From NCBI RefSeq assembly GCF_015182285.1, contig NZ_PRDM01000001.1:930001-994000 (forward strand): a DNA stretch of 64,000 nucleotides, in the 5' to 3' direction. How positions within the stretch are numbered: the first letter of the stretch is position 1; every line of letters starts with the position of its first letter. The translations under genes and the position numbers were made by a program. Source of the DNA: Flavobacterium hungaricum (GTDB taxonomy: Bacteria; Bacteroidota; Bacteroidia; Flavobacteriales; Flavobacteriaceae). This document shows positions 1-10,100 of the stretch, one piece after another. The notes under the pieces are model-generated. The model ran no database searches and was not told where the DNA came from. It worked only from the letters and a program-made list of their open reading frames with translations.

Positions 1-752
1 TGCAAAAATTAGCATCGATAATTTTATTCTTAGCCGTACTATGCAATAGTTTCGGACAATCTAAGGGTTCGCCATTACAAATAAGTCATCTTACAGGTGA
101 CTTTTATGTTTATAAAACCTTTCATGATTATAAAGGAACTCTGATTGCTGCCAATGCTATGTATCTTGTTACAGATGATGGTGTTGTGCTGTTTGATGCT
201 CCTTGGGATAAAACGCAGTTTCAGCCTTTATTAGACAGTATAAAAGCAAAACACAACAAAAATGTTATAATGCATTTTGCCACACATTCTCATGAAGACA
301 GGGCAGGAGGTTTGGATTTTTACAGACAAAAAAAAATCAAAACGTATACTATAAAATTAACCGATGTTATTCTTCAGAAAAACAATGAAAAAAGGGCTCA
401 ATTTATAATTCCAAATGATACTGTATTTACAGTAGGACAGCATACTTTTGAGGTTTATTATCCAGGAAAAGGGCATGCTCCAGATAATGTTGTGGTTTGG
501 TTTGATAAAGAAAAAGTACTTTACGGAGGTTGTTTTGTAAAAAGTACCGAGGCTGTTGATTTAGGATATTTAGGAGATGCTGCTGTCAAAGATTGGGAAA
601 AATCGATTAAAAAAGTGCAGGCAAAATTTAAAAACCCTAATTATATTATTACCGGCCATGACGATTGGAAAGATCTGAATTCTTTGAGCCATACTTTAAA
701 ACTGGTTAAGGAATATAACGCAGTAAAAACCAAGTCCTCTGGTAAAATATAA
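1..752 (+). CDS. Subclass B1 metallo-beta-lactamase (first base of start codon outside window)
   Basis: A secreted zinc beta-lactamase that should hydrolyse penicillins, cephalosporins and carbapenems in the periplasm. The frame reads from the first base as (A)TG, so the protein is 250 aa with a signal peptide ending near SFGQ. The B1 zinc ligands are all present: H96, H98 and D100 in THSHEDRAGG, H159 in GKGHAPDN, C178 in GGCFVKS and H220 in ITGHDDW. The Cys ligand places it in subclass B1. Length and motifs fit the chromosomal flavobacterial enzymes (JOHN-1/BlaB/IND type), which is family knowledge; the closest member cannot be named without a search. priA follows 25 nt downstream on the same strand, so this looks like a resident chromosomal gene, with no mobile element in view. 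An internal ATG at 159 opens the same frame but would remove the signal peptide and one strand of the fold. Confidence 0.93.
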   Translation, partial: QKLASIILFLAVLCNSFGQSKGSPLQISHLTGDFYVYKTFHDYKGTLIAANAMYLVTDDGVVLFDAPWDKTQFQPLLDSIKAKHNKNVIMHFATHSHEDRAGGLDFYRQKKIKTYTIKLTDVILQKNNEKRAQFIIPNDTVFTVGQHTFEVYYPGKGHAPDNVVVWFDKEKVLYGGCFVKSTEAVDLGYLGDAAVKDWEKSIKKVQAKFKNPNYIITGHDDWKDLNSLSHTLKLVKEYNAVKTKSSGKI

Positions 753-777
753 TCTCTCAATCTTATAAAATTATTAC

Positions 778-3228
778 ATGTTTTTTGTCGAAGTTGTTTT
801 ACCTCTTTCATTAGCCAAAACATTTACTTATCGTGTTTCTGAAGCCGAATTTCATTTTATTAAAAAAGGAATGCGTGTGGTGGTGCCTTTTGGTAAGAGT
901 AAAATGTATACAGCTTTGGTTTTGGATCTGCATCAAAATGAGCCTAATTTGTATGAGGCAAAGGAAATTGATCAGATTTTGGACGAAAGGCCTATTGCAA
1001 CCGAAATTCAGATCAAACACTGGCTTTGGATTGCGGATTATTATATGTGCAGTATCGGCGATGTTTATCGCGGTGCTTTTCCCAGCGGTTTATTGTTAGA
1101 AAGTGAAACCGTAATCTCCAATAAACCAGAAACAATAGTAAATGACTCAGAGCTTTCTGATGATGAATTTTTGGTTTATGAAGCACTGCATCATCAGAGC
1201 TCTTTGAGGGTTCAGGATATTACTTCGATTTTAAACAAGAAAAATATTTTTCCGGTTCTTCAAAAAATGATAGCAAAAGACATTATTGTTTTAGAAGAAG
1301 AAATTAAAGAAACTTATAAGCCAAAATTGATTCGTTATGTGAAACTGCATTCAAAATACGAATCGGATAATGGTTTAAACGAGCTTTTGGAAGAACTAAA
1401 AAGCGCCAAAAAACAGAAAGAGATTGTTTTGGCTTTTTTTCAATTAAAAGCTTCAGAAAAAAAGCCTGTAACGGTAAAAAAGCTCACAGAATTTTCTAAT
1501 GTATCTGCGGCTGTTGTAAAAGCATTGGTTGAAAAAGAAATTTTTGAAGAATATTTGCTGCAGCAAGATCGCATTGTGTATTCTGGTGAGAAAACAGACA
1601 AACAACTTCAATTAAGTCAGCCTCAAGAAAAAGCTTTTTTGGAAATAAAAGAATGTTTTGCTGCAAAAGAAGTTTGTTTGCTGCATGGTGTAACTTCAAG
1701 TGGAAAAACGGAGATTTACATCAAATTAATTGAAGAATACTTAATCACAGGAAAGCAAGTTTTGTACCTGCTTCCAGAAATTGCTCTTACTACGCAATTG
1801 GTTTCCCGACTTCGTCTTCATTTTGGAGACAAAGTGGCTGTTTTTCATTCAAAATACAGTAATAATGAACGAGTAGAAGTCTGGAAACAGACGCTTGAAA
1901 ATTCTTCAAAAGCACAAATTATAATTGGGGCTAGATCAGCATTGTTTCTTCCTTTTTCTAATTTAGGGCTTCTTATTGTAGACGAAGAACACGAACAGAC
2001 TTTTAAACAGACAGATCCTGCACCTCGATATCATGCTCGAGATGCTGCGATTGTTTTAGCAAATTTTTATAAAGCAAAAGTACTGTTAGGATCTGCAACG
2101 CCAAGTATAGAAACCTACTATAATACACAAGCTGGAAAATACGGATTGGTTACACTTTCAGAACGTTATAATAATGTTCGAATGCCTGATATTGTTTTAG
2201 TCGATTTAAAAGACAAGCATTTTAGAAAACGAATGACGGGGCATTTCAGCGATGTTTTAATTGAAGAAATTACCGAAGCGTTGTCATTGGGAGAACAAGT
2301 TATTTTGTTTCAAAATAGAAGGGGTTATTCGCCTATTATAGAATGTTTGACCTGTGGTCATGTACCGCATTGCCAGCAGTGCGATGTGAGTCTGACTTTT
2401 CATAAACATAAAAACCAGCTGCGCTGTCATTACTGCGGCTATTCTATTGCAAAACCAACAAACTGCCATGCTTGTTCAAGCATCGATTTGACTACAAAAG
2501 GTTTTGGCACCGAGCAGATTGAGCAGGAATTAAGTTCTATTTTCCCGAATGCTAAAACCGCCAGAATGGATCAGGATACGACTCGCGGTAAGTTTGGTTT
2601 TGAAAAGATTATTGACACTTTTAAAAATAGAGAAGTAGATATTTTGGTGGGGACACAAATGCTCGCCAAAGGATTGGATTTTGATAATGTCAGCCTGGTC
2701 GGAATTATGAACGCAGATAATATGCTGCATCATCCCGATTTTAGGGCATTTGAAAGAAGTTATCAAATGATGACACAAGTGGCTGGAAGAGCAGGAAGGT
2801 CAGAAAAACAAGGAAAAGTAATCATTCAGACTTATAATCCGAATCATAATACCATTCAGCAGGTTACGACTCATAATTATACAGGTATGTACAAAGAACA
2901 GCTGTACGACCGCCAGATTTATAAATATCCTCCTTATTTCAGGATAATAAAGTTAACGCTTAAGCATCGGGATTTTGATAAATTGAAAGAAGGTTCAATG
3001 TGGCTGTATCAGGTTTTGAGCCAGAATCTGGGAATGCCGGTTTTAGGTCCAGAAGAGCCTGCAATCAGCAGAATCAGAAACGAATACATCAGATCGATTT
3101 TGATTAAAATTCCGCACAGCCAGCATCTGGGTAATACAAAAAAAACTATTCAGAAAATGCTAAATAGTTTTGAAGCTGTTGCGCAATACAGAGCTATAAA
3201 AGTTGTAATAAACGTAGATTTTTATTAG
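778..3228 (+). CDS. priA: Primosomal protein N' (replication restart helicase PriA)
   Basis: A superfamily 2 DNA helicase that recognises stalled or repaired forks and reloads the replicative helicase. At 816 aa it has the usual PriA layout. An N-terminal 3'-DNA-binding and winged-helix region comes first. The helicase core has a Walker A loop GVTSSGKTEIY near residue 304 and a DEEH box near residue 402. A zinc-binding insert follows at about residues 523-568, with paired Cys in CLTCGHVPHCQQC and CHYCG and a further pair in CHACSS. The C-terminal helicase lobe carries GTQMLAKGLDFDNV and QVAGRAGR. All key motifs are intact. The gene ends 8 nt from the convergent LytTR regulator gene and no terminator hairpin is visible between them. 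Confidence 0.97.
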   Translation: MFFVEVVLPLSLAKTFTYRVSEAEFHFIKKGMRVVVPFGKSKMYTALVLDLHQNEPNLYEAKEIDQILDERPIATEIQIKHWLWIADYYMCSIGDVYRGAFPSGLLLESETVISNKPETIVNDSELSDDEFLVYEALHHQSSLRVQDITSILNKKNIFPVLQKMIAKDIIVLEEEIKETYKPKLIRYVKLHSKYESDNGLNELLEELKSAKKQKEIVLAFFQLKASEKKPVTVKKLTEFSNVSAAVVKALVEKEIFEEYLLQQDRIVYSGEKTDKQLQLSQPQEKAFLEIKECFAAKEVCLLHGVTSSGKTEIYIKLIEEYLITGKQVLYLLPEIALTTQLVSRLRLHFGDKVAVFHSKYSNNERVEVWKQTLENSSKAQIIIGARSALFLPFSNLGLLIVDEEHEQTFKQTDPAPRYHARDAAIVLANFYKAKVLLGSATPSIETYYNTQAGKYGLVTLSERYNNVRMPDIVLVDLKDKHFRKRMTGHFSDVLIEEITEALSLGEQVILFQNRRGYSPIIECLTCGHVPHCQQCDVSLTFHKHKNQLRCHYCGYSIAKPTNCHACSSIDLTTKGFGTEQIEQELSSIFPNAKTARMDQDTTRGKFGFEKIIDTFKNREVDILVGTQMLAKGLDFDNVSLVGIMNADNMLHHPDFRAFERSYQMMTQVAGRAGRSEKQGKVIIQTYNPNHNTIQQVTTHNYTGMYKEQLYDRQIYKYPPYFRIIKLTLKHRDFDKLKEGSMWLYQVLSQNLGMPVLGPEEPAISRIRNEYIRSILIKIPHSQHLGNTKKTIQKMLNSFEAVAQYRAIKVVINVDFY

Positions 3229-3236
3229 AAAAAAAA

Positions 3237-3935
3237 TTAAGATGAGGTAGAAAGAGCTTTTACCAAATCTTCTTTTTTATTTCGGCTCAAAGGTATTTTT
3301 GTAATTCCGATTTCGGCAAATTTACTATTAAAGCGTTCTACCTTATCGATATTAATAATATAAGATTTGTGAACGCGTATAAATTTGTCTTTAGATAAAT
3401 CGTTTTCAAAAGATTTCATTGTAGAAAGAACCAAATTACTGTCGTCTTCTGTAACTACTCTTACATAATCGCCAAAAGCTTCAATCCATTTGATTTTTGC
3501 GGTAAAAATTTTGAGTTTTTTTAAGTTACTTTTTATGAAAATATGTTCGCCTTCTTCTTCTTTGACTTCTTTTTTTAAGAGATGCATGTCAATTGCCCTT
3601 TTGACCGAGGCATTAAAACGATCTACTGCAATTGGTTTTTGCAGGTAATCTGTAGCGTCGTAATCAAAAGCCTTTAGAGCATATTCTGCTTTAGAGGTAA
3701 TAAATATAATTTGTGGTTTTGTTTTTAAACCGTCAAGGAAATCAAAGCCATTAATAACGGGCATTTCGATATCAAGAAATATTAAGTCAATATTATTTAA
3801 AGAGATACAGCTTTTTGCTTCAATTGCATTAGAGAAGTCTCCGATTAAATGCAAGCCTGGGTGATTATTGACCAATTTGGCAATAATCGTCCTTTGTATA
3901 GAACTATCATCTACAACAACACAGTTTAGTTTCAT
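3237..3935 (-). CDS. LytTR-family response regulator transcription factor
   Basis: A 232-residue two-component regulator. The N-terminal receiver domain (residues 1-120) has the acidic pair D9/D10, the phospho-acceptor D55 in FLDIEMP, the Thr/Ser position in FITSK and the lysine in YLQKP. A short linker rich in K and E leads to a LytTR DNA-binding domain (about 130-230) with typical features: IKWIEAFGDYV, a basic FIRVHKSYIINIDKV segment and IPLSRNKK. Family members usually pair with a LytS/YehU-type histidine kinase, but none is adjacent, so this is an orphan in the window and its signal is unknown. The gene is convergent with priA and divergent from the rpsF operon across a 177-nt gap. Confidence 0.93.
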   Translation of the reverse strand: MKLNCVVVDDSSIQRTIIAKLVNNHPGLHLIGDFSNAIEAKSCISLNNIDLIFLDIEMPVINGFDFLDGLKTKPQIIFITSKAEYALKAFDYDATDYLQKPIAVDRFNASVKRAIDMHLLKKEVKEEEGEHIFIKSNLKKLKIFTAKIKWIEAFGDYVRVVTEDDSNLVLSTMKSFENDLSKDKFIRVHKSYIINIDKVERFNSKFAEIGITKIPLSRNKKEDLVKALSTSS

Positions 3936-4051
3936 AACATTTACATTTAGAATAAATTCAGGATAGCAGTAGTAAATGTATTGTTTTTTTGTAAAAAAAA
4001 CTAAAATCAGCGAATATTTTTTACTTTACGACGAATAAAACCAGAAATCTG

Positions 4052-4081
4052 TTGTGTATTTAAATTAAATGATTACTTTTG
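4052..4081 (+). promoter_or_regulatory. Bacteroidetes-type promoter of the rpsF operon
   Basis: TTG at 4052-4054, 19 nt, then TACTTTTG at 4074-4081, a match to the known Bacteroidetes -33/-7 consensus (TTG, about 19 nt, TAnnTTTG). The likely start point lies about 25 nt before the rpsF ATG, as expected for a strong ribosomal protein promoter. Confidence 0.75.
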
Positions 4082-4112
4082 CACCCAATTTTAACAAATA
4101 AATTTTTTATTT

Positions 4113-4454
4113 ATGAATCATTATGAAACTGTTTTCATTTTAAATCCCGTTTTATCTGAGGTTCAGGTGAAGGAAACAGTAACGAAATTTGAAGAATTTC
4201 TTACTAGTAGAGGAGCTGAAATGGTATCGAAAGAGGATTGGGGGCTTAAAAAAATGGCTTACGAAATCCAAAACAAAAAAAGTGGTTTTTACCATTTATT
4301 CGAATTCAAAGTAGCTGGAGAAGTCCTAATTGCTTTTGAAACTGAATTCAGACGTGACGAAAGAGTTATGCGTTTCTTAACTGTAAGTTTAGACAAACAT
4401 GCTATTTCATGGGCGGAGAGAAGAAGAGCAAAATTAAAATCTACTAAAGCGTAA
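4113..4454 (+). CDS. rpsF: 30S ribosomal protein S6
   Basis: Small-subunit protein S6, 113 aa, which binds the central domain of 16S rRNA as a heterodimer with S18. The sequence has the S6 signatures: the N-terminal strand [11 protein letters not shown], the [10 protein letters not shown] segment and the [13 protein letters not shown] strand, with a basic tail. It is the first gene of the rpsF-rpsR-rplI operon, 5 nt before rpsR, and is preceded by a strong promoter. In other phyla this operon is controlled by S6:S18 binding to a structured leader. The leader here is too short to show such an element. Confidence 0.97.
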
Positions 4455-4459
4455 TTATT

Positions 4460-4756
4460 ATGTCTACAATTGAGCAATCTGCAAAAGGAAAAAAAGACGG
4501 AGATATCAGATATTTAACGCCTTTAAACATTGAAACTAACAAAACTAAAAAGTATTGCCGTTTCAAAAAATCAGGAATCAAATATATCGATTATAAAGAT
4601 GCTGATTTCTTATTGAAATTCGTTAACGAGCAAGGAAAAATTCTTCCACGTCGTTTAACTGGAACTTCATTAAAATACCAAAGAAAAGTTTCTGTAGCTG
4701 TAAAAAGAGCTCGTCACTTAGCTTTAATGCCATACGTGGCCGATTTATTAAAATAA
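4460..4756 (+). CDS. rpsR: 30S ribosomal protein S18
   Basis: Small-subunit protein S18, 98 aa, partner of S6 on the 16S rRNA platform. The core is recognisable by [16 protein letters not shown], the [19 protein letters not shown] stretch and the C-terminal [14 protein letters not shown]. The Bacteroidetes-type N-terminal extension before the core is short and polar. It is tightly spaced after rpsF (5 nt) and probably translationally coupled. A 67-nt gap separates it from rplI. Confidence 0.97.
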
Positions 4757-4823
4757 TTAAAAACTCTAGTCGCTGGTTTCTGTTAAAGCAGAACCTAACT
4801 TCTAATAATATAAGGACAACAAC

Positions 4824-5264
4824 ATGGAACTTATTTTAAAACAAGACGTACAAAACTTAGGATTTAAAGATGATGTAGTATCTGTAAAGCCAGGTTACGG
4901 ACGTAACTTTTTGATTCCTCAAGGATTCGCTACTTTAGCTACTCCTTCTGCTAAAAAAGTTTTAGCTGAAAACTTAAAACAAAGAGCTCACAAAGAAGCT
5001 AAAGTTGTTGCTGATGCAAAAGCAACTGCAGAAGCTCTTAAAGCACTTGAAATTAAAATCACTGCTAAAGCTGGTGGAGAAAAACTTTTTGGTTCTGTTA
5101 CTAATATCGATATTGCTGAGGCATTAGAGAAATCAGGTAACGCTATCGATAGAAAATTCATCACAAGCGGAATCGTTAAACGTACAGGAAAATACAATGC
5201 AAGCATCCGTTTACACAGAGATGTTATCGTTGAATTACCATACGAAATTGTTGCTGAAAAGTAA
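4824..5264 (+). CDS. rplI: 50S ribosomal protein L9
   Basis: Large-subunit protein L9, 146 aa. The N-terminal 23S rRNA-binding domain carries MELILKQDVQNLGFKDD and VKPGYGRNFLIPQGFA, followed by the long connecting helix (Ala/Lys rich, about residues 45-75). The C-terminal domain has KLFGSVTNIDIAEAL and ends VELPYEIV. L9 helps maintain reading frame on the ribosome. It is the last gene of the operon and a clear intrinsic terminator follows 18 nt after the stop codon. Confidence 0.97.
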   Translation: MELILKQDVQNLGFKDDVVSVKPGYGRNFLIPQGFATLATPSAKKVLAENLKQRAHKEAKVVADAKATAEALKALEIKITAKAGGEKLFGSVTNIDIAEALEKSGNAIDRKFITSGIVKRTGKYNASIRLHRDVIVELPYEIVAEK

Positions 5265-5282
5265 TAATTCTCGAATCTAACT

Positions 5283-5311
5283 AAAATCCCGATGAAAATC
5301 GGGATTTTTTT
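5283..5311 (+). terminator. Intrinsic terminator of the rpsF-rpsR-rplI operon
   Basis: An 11-bp perfect stem (5283-5293 with 5298-5308) around a GAAA tetraloop, with a GC-rich CCCGAT/ATCGGG core and running into a T tract. Confidence 0.9.
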
Positions 5312-5402
5312 GTTTAATGAAAGATTGATTAATTAGACTTATGCTGATGGCTAAAGCCTTTTGCTTATACCATACAGCGTAAAGCATACAGCTTATAATG
5401 AA

Positions 5403-5876
5403 ATGAAATACGCAAGACTAACTAAAGAGCAGTTTGATGAACTGCATGCAGAGTTTGCAAGCTTTTTGGCAACGCAGACAATTGATAAAAAGGAATGGGA
5501 TGAACTGAAGGTTAATAAACCTGAAGTTGCTGAGCAGGAACTTGATGTTTTCTCGGATTTAATCTGGGAAGGAGTTTTGTCTAGAGCAGAATTTCTGGAA
5601 CATTTTTCGAAAAATCATATTTTCTTGTTCCGCTGTTTTGAAACCGATGTGCAATCTATCGTTTTGAAATCGCTAAATTCAGAAGTAGATTTCTTGACTA
5701 AAGAAGGTTTGCAATGGTTAAGTGATAATATGTTTACAGATAACATTGAAATGAAAACGGGTAAGAAGGTTTTTACTGAAGAAAGAAATGTTTCCATCTT
5801 TGAATTGATAAAACAAGGTGCATTTTTAAGCGATGGACAGCTTTTTACTCAAATTAATACTATTATTGAGTCGTAA
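5403..5876 (+). CDS. Conserved flavobacterial protein (DUF6495-like)
   Basis: A 157-residue soluble protein without signal peptide or membrane segment. I recognise it as similar to a family restricted to Flavobacteriia (DUF6495), which has no known function; the name is from memory and was not checked. ATG at 5403 (MKYARLTKEQFDEL) was chosen over an upstream in-frame TTG at 5361 because the extra 14 residues have non-coding character. The protein is acidic and mostly helical, with conserved-looking aromatic and acidic stretches such as FSDLIWEGVLSRAEFLEHF. It is monocistronic: 139 nt after rplI behind that operon's terminator, and followed by its own terminator. Confidence 0.85.
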   Translation: MKYARLTKEQFDELHAEFASFLATQTIDKKEWDELKVNKPEVAEQELDVFSDLIWEGVLSRAEFLEHFSKNHIFLFRCFETDVQSIVLKSLNSEVDFLTKEGLQWLSDNMFTDNIEMKTGKKVFTEERNVSIFELIKQGAFLSDGQLFTQINTIIES

Positions 5877-5896
5877 ACGACTTTTTAAATATTTTT

Positions 5897-5938
5897 AAAA
5901 GACAAACGATTGGTTTCTAATTGTTTGTCTTTTTTTTA
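5897..5938 (+). terminator. Intrinsic terminator after the DUF6495-like gene
   Basis: An 11-bp stem formed by AAAAGACAAAC (5897-5907) and GTTTGTCTTTT (5923-5933), extended by weaker pairs, followed by a run of T to 5937. Confidence 0.85.
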
Positions 5939-6823
5939 TGTTTTTAACATTTGTCTAATTATTTCAAAATTTCTATACCCGTATTTCTACGTTTTTTTTC
6001 GGAATGCTCTAATTTTTTCTGAATTGAATTTTATTGTAAGTTTTATTTTTCATTTGGTACGTATAGCGGATATTTTTTTTCGTGTTTTTTGTTAAAAAGT
6101 AGGTTTTTACTTTAATTTTTAATTTTTAACATAATTTCTATAAGTTTTGTTTAAGTTTAATTACGAGACTTAATTGTGTTAAAATGTGTAGGTTTTTCTG
6201 ATGTTTACGTGATGTAGCGACCCCTGCTGAAATGTCAAAATAGAAAACATAAGAATTTTATAGTTGTTTTGTGTTTGTGTTTTTTCTAATTTTAGAATAC
6301 AAAAGTTAAACAAAGTTTTTCTTTTGCAATTACCAAAAACATTTTAAGCTTATACTTTTAATTCTATTGTTAGAATTATTGACAAATTCACTTATTATGT
6401 TTTTGACATTTTTTAAAATTTATATTTTATAATAATAACTTAATAAGTCTGCGTATGGAATTGACAATTACTTTCTTCATCAAGTTTACTTTAGTTAGTT
6501 CTCTTATTTCGGCTTTATCTTTTATTCTTTTAAGTTTACTTCATTCAAAACGTAGATTGAAGTTTTTCTCTATATTAAATTTTACCCTTATATATTTCTA
6601 TAATAAGATTCTGTTTTTTTCACCCGCGCCGAGGCCAGTTGATTAAATCGGGATGTTTTGTTGTTTTAAAAAAAATTAAAGTATTCAATCTCTCTTAAAA
6701 GTATTGTTTTATTGTAAGAGGCTTTATAAAAGGAGTAATCAACCTTCTATAAAATTTTGAATTCTTATATACATATTAAAATAGAATTTCCCCCCAATTC
6801 TGCTTTAACTAAAAATTTTCATT
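5939..6823. other. AT-rich intergenic region without a supported gene
   Basis: About 900 nt very rich in A and T with no convincing gene. A 63-codon frame at 6455-6646 is hydrophobic and low-complexity and looks like chance. A short GC-rich island at 6621-6640 (CACCCGCGCCGAGGCCAGTT) stands out sharply from its surroundings and is unexplained. No promoter that fits both boxes of the flavobacterial consensus was found. Part of this region may be the 5' control region of the large adhesin gene downstream. Confidence 0.5.
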
Positions 6824-6964
6824 ATGAAAATTAGACCTGCAGCAAATCACTCCTCTTGGAAAACAGATTTATGTCTTTTTTCCTTTCAAAAAATAGAACA
6901 GTTTCTTTCTCTTCGAGATCGTTTTTGTTCTTTGGTATATTTCGATATACCCGATTCAACATAA
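6824..6964 (+). CDS. Possible 46-residue leader ORF upstream of the giant adhesin
   Basis: An ATG-started frame of 46 codons preceded by the A-rich spacer typical of flavobacterial starts. The product (starts MKIRPAANHSSW, ends FDIPDST) is soluble and contains basic and aromatic residues, unlike the low-complexity chance frames around it. It is not recognised. It is followed 15 nt later by a 15-bp hairpin and then by the adhesin gene, so it could be a leader peptide or small protein, or simply chance. Only conservation would decide. Confidence 0.25.
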   Translation: MKIRPAANHSSWKTDLCLFSFQKIEQFLSLRDRFCSLVYFDIPDST

Positions 6965-6979
6965 TTTTTTATGAAATGT

Positions 6980-7014
6980 AAATTAAAAACTTAAGCGTTT
7001 TAAGTTTTTAATTT
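6980..7014 (+). promoter_or_regulatory. Long AT-rich hairpin in the adhesin leader
   Basis: A perfect 15-bp inverted repeat (6980-6994 with 7000-7014, AAATTAAAAACTTAA and its complement) around a GCGTT loop, 100 nt before the adhesin start. No clean T tract follows, so it may be an attenuator-like or RNA-stabilising element and not a simple terminator. A smaller TAAGC/GCTTA hairpin follows near 7055-7070. Confidence 0.5.
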
Positions 7015-7113
7015 AAAAATTAACTATTTGATTTTTAACTGATTGTTTAATTGCGTAAGCTTTTTGCTTATTGCGAGAGGTGTTTTATTGTCCATTTTCT
7101 AATCTTCCAAATT

Positions 7114-10100
7114 ATGAAAAAAAATTCTACTTTTTATGATCTCGCTGTTCACAAGAGATTATTAGGACTTTTATTTTTATTACTTATATGTAATAAAAGT
7201 TTTGCTCAGACTTTTTGTCGACCAGTATCCAATACAAACAGTATTTCTGGTTTGGCTTGTATTGGTGCTACTTTGACCAATCCAACGGGGGCTTATGACA
7301 ATGATCCTAGTCTAACCACTTTTACTTCTTTAAATACGCTTGTCGGTGTATTGTGTACAGTAGAAGAGACTATGAGATTTGGTCAGACGGCACAAACGGG
7401 AGATCAGGTAGTTCTGTACGTTGGCAGCGGACCTGGATTACTTAGTTTATCTTTGTTGTCAACAGCAAGTCTACAGGCAAAACTTAATGGAGCCAATGTT
7501 GGTTCTAGTATAGCAGTCAATAGTCCGCTGCTGAATTTGTCATTGCTTCCCGGGAATACCGTGGGAGTTTTAAGATTGACGTTGCCTGGTCCGGCAAATG
7601 AGATTCAGTTTAATTTAGGCGGTGCGGTTACTGCACTAACTGAATTTAGAATTTATGATGTACGACTTGAGTTTGCAAAACCAACAGTAAATGGAGGTTT
7701 GACTCAGACTGTCTGCTCAGGAAGTACGGCAGCTTTAACAGCTGTGCCTGCTGCAGGAACATCTTTAGCGTGGTACAGTTCTCCGTCTTCTACAACTGCT
7801 TTGGTGACTGGAAATACCTTTACGACTCCAGCTTTAACTACAAATACAACTTATTATATAGGTGTAAGTCGTTCAGTAGGAGGATGCGAAAGTAATGAAA
7901 GAGTTCCAGTAGTATTAAATGTTTCCAATCCTGTGGCTCCAGCTGTAAGTAACGTTGGAACTGCTTTATGTTCGTCGACACCAACTCAGTCGACAACTTT
8001 GTCTTTGGTTAATCCTATACCTGGAACTACATATAATTGGTTTTCTGTTCCAAGCAGTGGAACATCTTTGGCAACAGGAACAACATACTCTCCAACAGTG
8101 CCTTTAGGAACGACAAGTTTTTATGTAGAAGCTTCAATTGGAGGTTGTATAAGTCCGACAAGAACACAGGTAAATGTTGTTTCGAATCCTGTTCCGGCAG
8201 CTCCGACTGTTTTAACACAGAGTGTTACGATTCAATCAGGTCAAAATGCAACTTTAAGCGCCTCTACTTCTGAAGCTGGAGCAACCATAAATTGGTATGA
8301 AACACTTACCGGAGGTACTGCCGTTGCCACTAATTCACCAACTTTTACGACACCAATATTAACGGCGTCTAAAACATATTACGTAGAGACTCAGAGTGCT
8401 TCTGGTGCCTGCGTAAGTACAGCTAGAATACCTGTCTTGGTAAATGTCATTACAACTTCGGTCGGGTGTCTTCAGGCGAGCAGTCAGCAGACATTGCTTA
8501 ATGGGCTTTGTGTTTTGTGCAGCTCGACAAATCCGAACTTATCTGTTGATGGAGATATCAATACAGCAGCGAGATTAACGGTGCCAGTAGGGCTGATTAA
8601 TGGCTGGGTACAGCAGACTTTACAGTTTAGTAATCCCGGAAAAGCGGGCGATATTGTAGATGTAGAATTGGAACTGCCTGCGGGTGTTTTAAACGTTTCG
8701 GCTTTAAGTTACATTAGCCTTGCTACTTATAATGGAGCGACTTTTAATAATGATAGAACGTCTATTAATAATTTACTAAATGTTCAATTATTAGGAGGAA
8801 ATCGTTTTAGAGCAAGTGTGGTTGCGGGAGCAAATTTTGATCGTGTTGAAGTGCGATTGGGAGGTCTTGCTACTTTATTAACCAGTTTAGATATTTATCA
8901 AGCGGCTTATAGATATAAAGTTCCGGCAATTTCTGGAAACGATCCTATTTGCAGCGGCGCACAAGCTAATTTGACAGCAGCTCTTGCGGTAGGAGAAACA
9001 GCTGCGTGGTATGATGCAGCAACAGGAGGAAATCTTTTGTCAAGCACAGCTTCGTATACAACTCCTGCATTAACAGCTGGAGCTACTTATTATGTTGAGA
9101 TTACAAGAAATGGTTGTGTAAACAGCGAAAGATCACCAGTTTCTGTTTCTGTAGTTGCACCTATTGCACCAGTGGTAACGGCTTCTTCTCTAGATCTTTG
9201 CAGCGGACAGACTTCTACACTTACTGTTCAAGCACCAGTTGCAGGAACAGATTACAATTGGTATGATGCTGCTTCGGGAGGAAATTTAGTATTTACAGGA
9301 ACATCATTTACAACTCCGGTTTTAACGGCAAATACTAGTTATTTTGTTGAAGCTGCAATAGGAAGTTGTATAAATGCGACGCGTACTGCTGTAAATTTAA
9401 ATGTAAGTCCATTACCAGCGACACCAACAGTTGCCTCTTCAACAGTTAGTATTCAATCGGGACAAACAGTTGTCTTGCAGGTTTCTAATCCTGTTGCAGG
9501 TATCATATACGATTGGTATGATGCACCAACAGGGGGGACATTATTGACTTCAAATTTAAATTATACTACACCAGCTCTCACCGCTAATACGACTTATTAT
9601 ATTGCTGCGAGAAATGCTGCTGGTTGTGTAAGTGCTGCTAGAGCATCTATCACAGTAGTTGTAAACAAGCCTATTACCACTTGTCTGCAGGCTAATAATC
9701 AGACTATATCAAATGACGGAGTATTGTGTTTGTTGTGTGGAGCTGTAGTTGGAACGGAGTCTCTTTCTGTAGACACTGATATAAATACAGCAACTAGACT
9801 TAGTATAGCTGCTGGGTTGGGAGGATTTGTACAACAAAAACTTGATTTTGCTTCTACAGGTCTTGCTGGAGATATTATCGAAGTTGAATTAGGGCTTCCT
9901 ACAGGAGTTTTAGACATTAGTGCGCTATCCTATATTACGTTAGAAAGTTATAACGGGGGGACAAACAATCCTGATGAAGTTTCGATTAGTTCACTAGTAA
10001 ATGTACAGCTTTTAGGCGGAGACCGTTTTAGAGCTAGTTTTGTAGCTGGTGCTGATTTTACCGGAGTTCGAGTAAGATTGGGAGGGCTATTGACAGCTTT

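Noticed and set aside
3936..4051. S6:S18-binding leader structure before rpsF
   Set aside because: The predicted transcript start leaves only about 25 nt of leader, and no suitable hairpin was found.
5910..6095. 61-codon ORF rich in Phe and Ile
   Set aside because: It begins inside the terminator hairpin and has the composition of translated AT-rich spacer.
6455..6646. 63-codon hydrophobic ORF in the gap before the adhesin
   Set aside because: Low-complexity Leu/Phe/Ser composition expected by chance in AT-rich DNA, no start context, no promoter.
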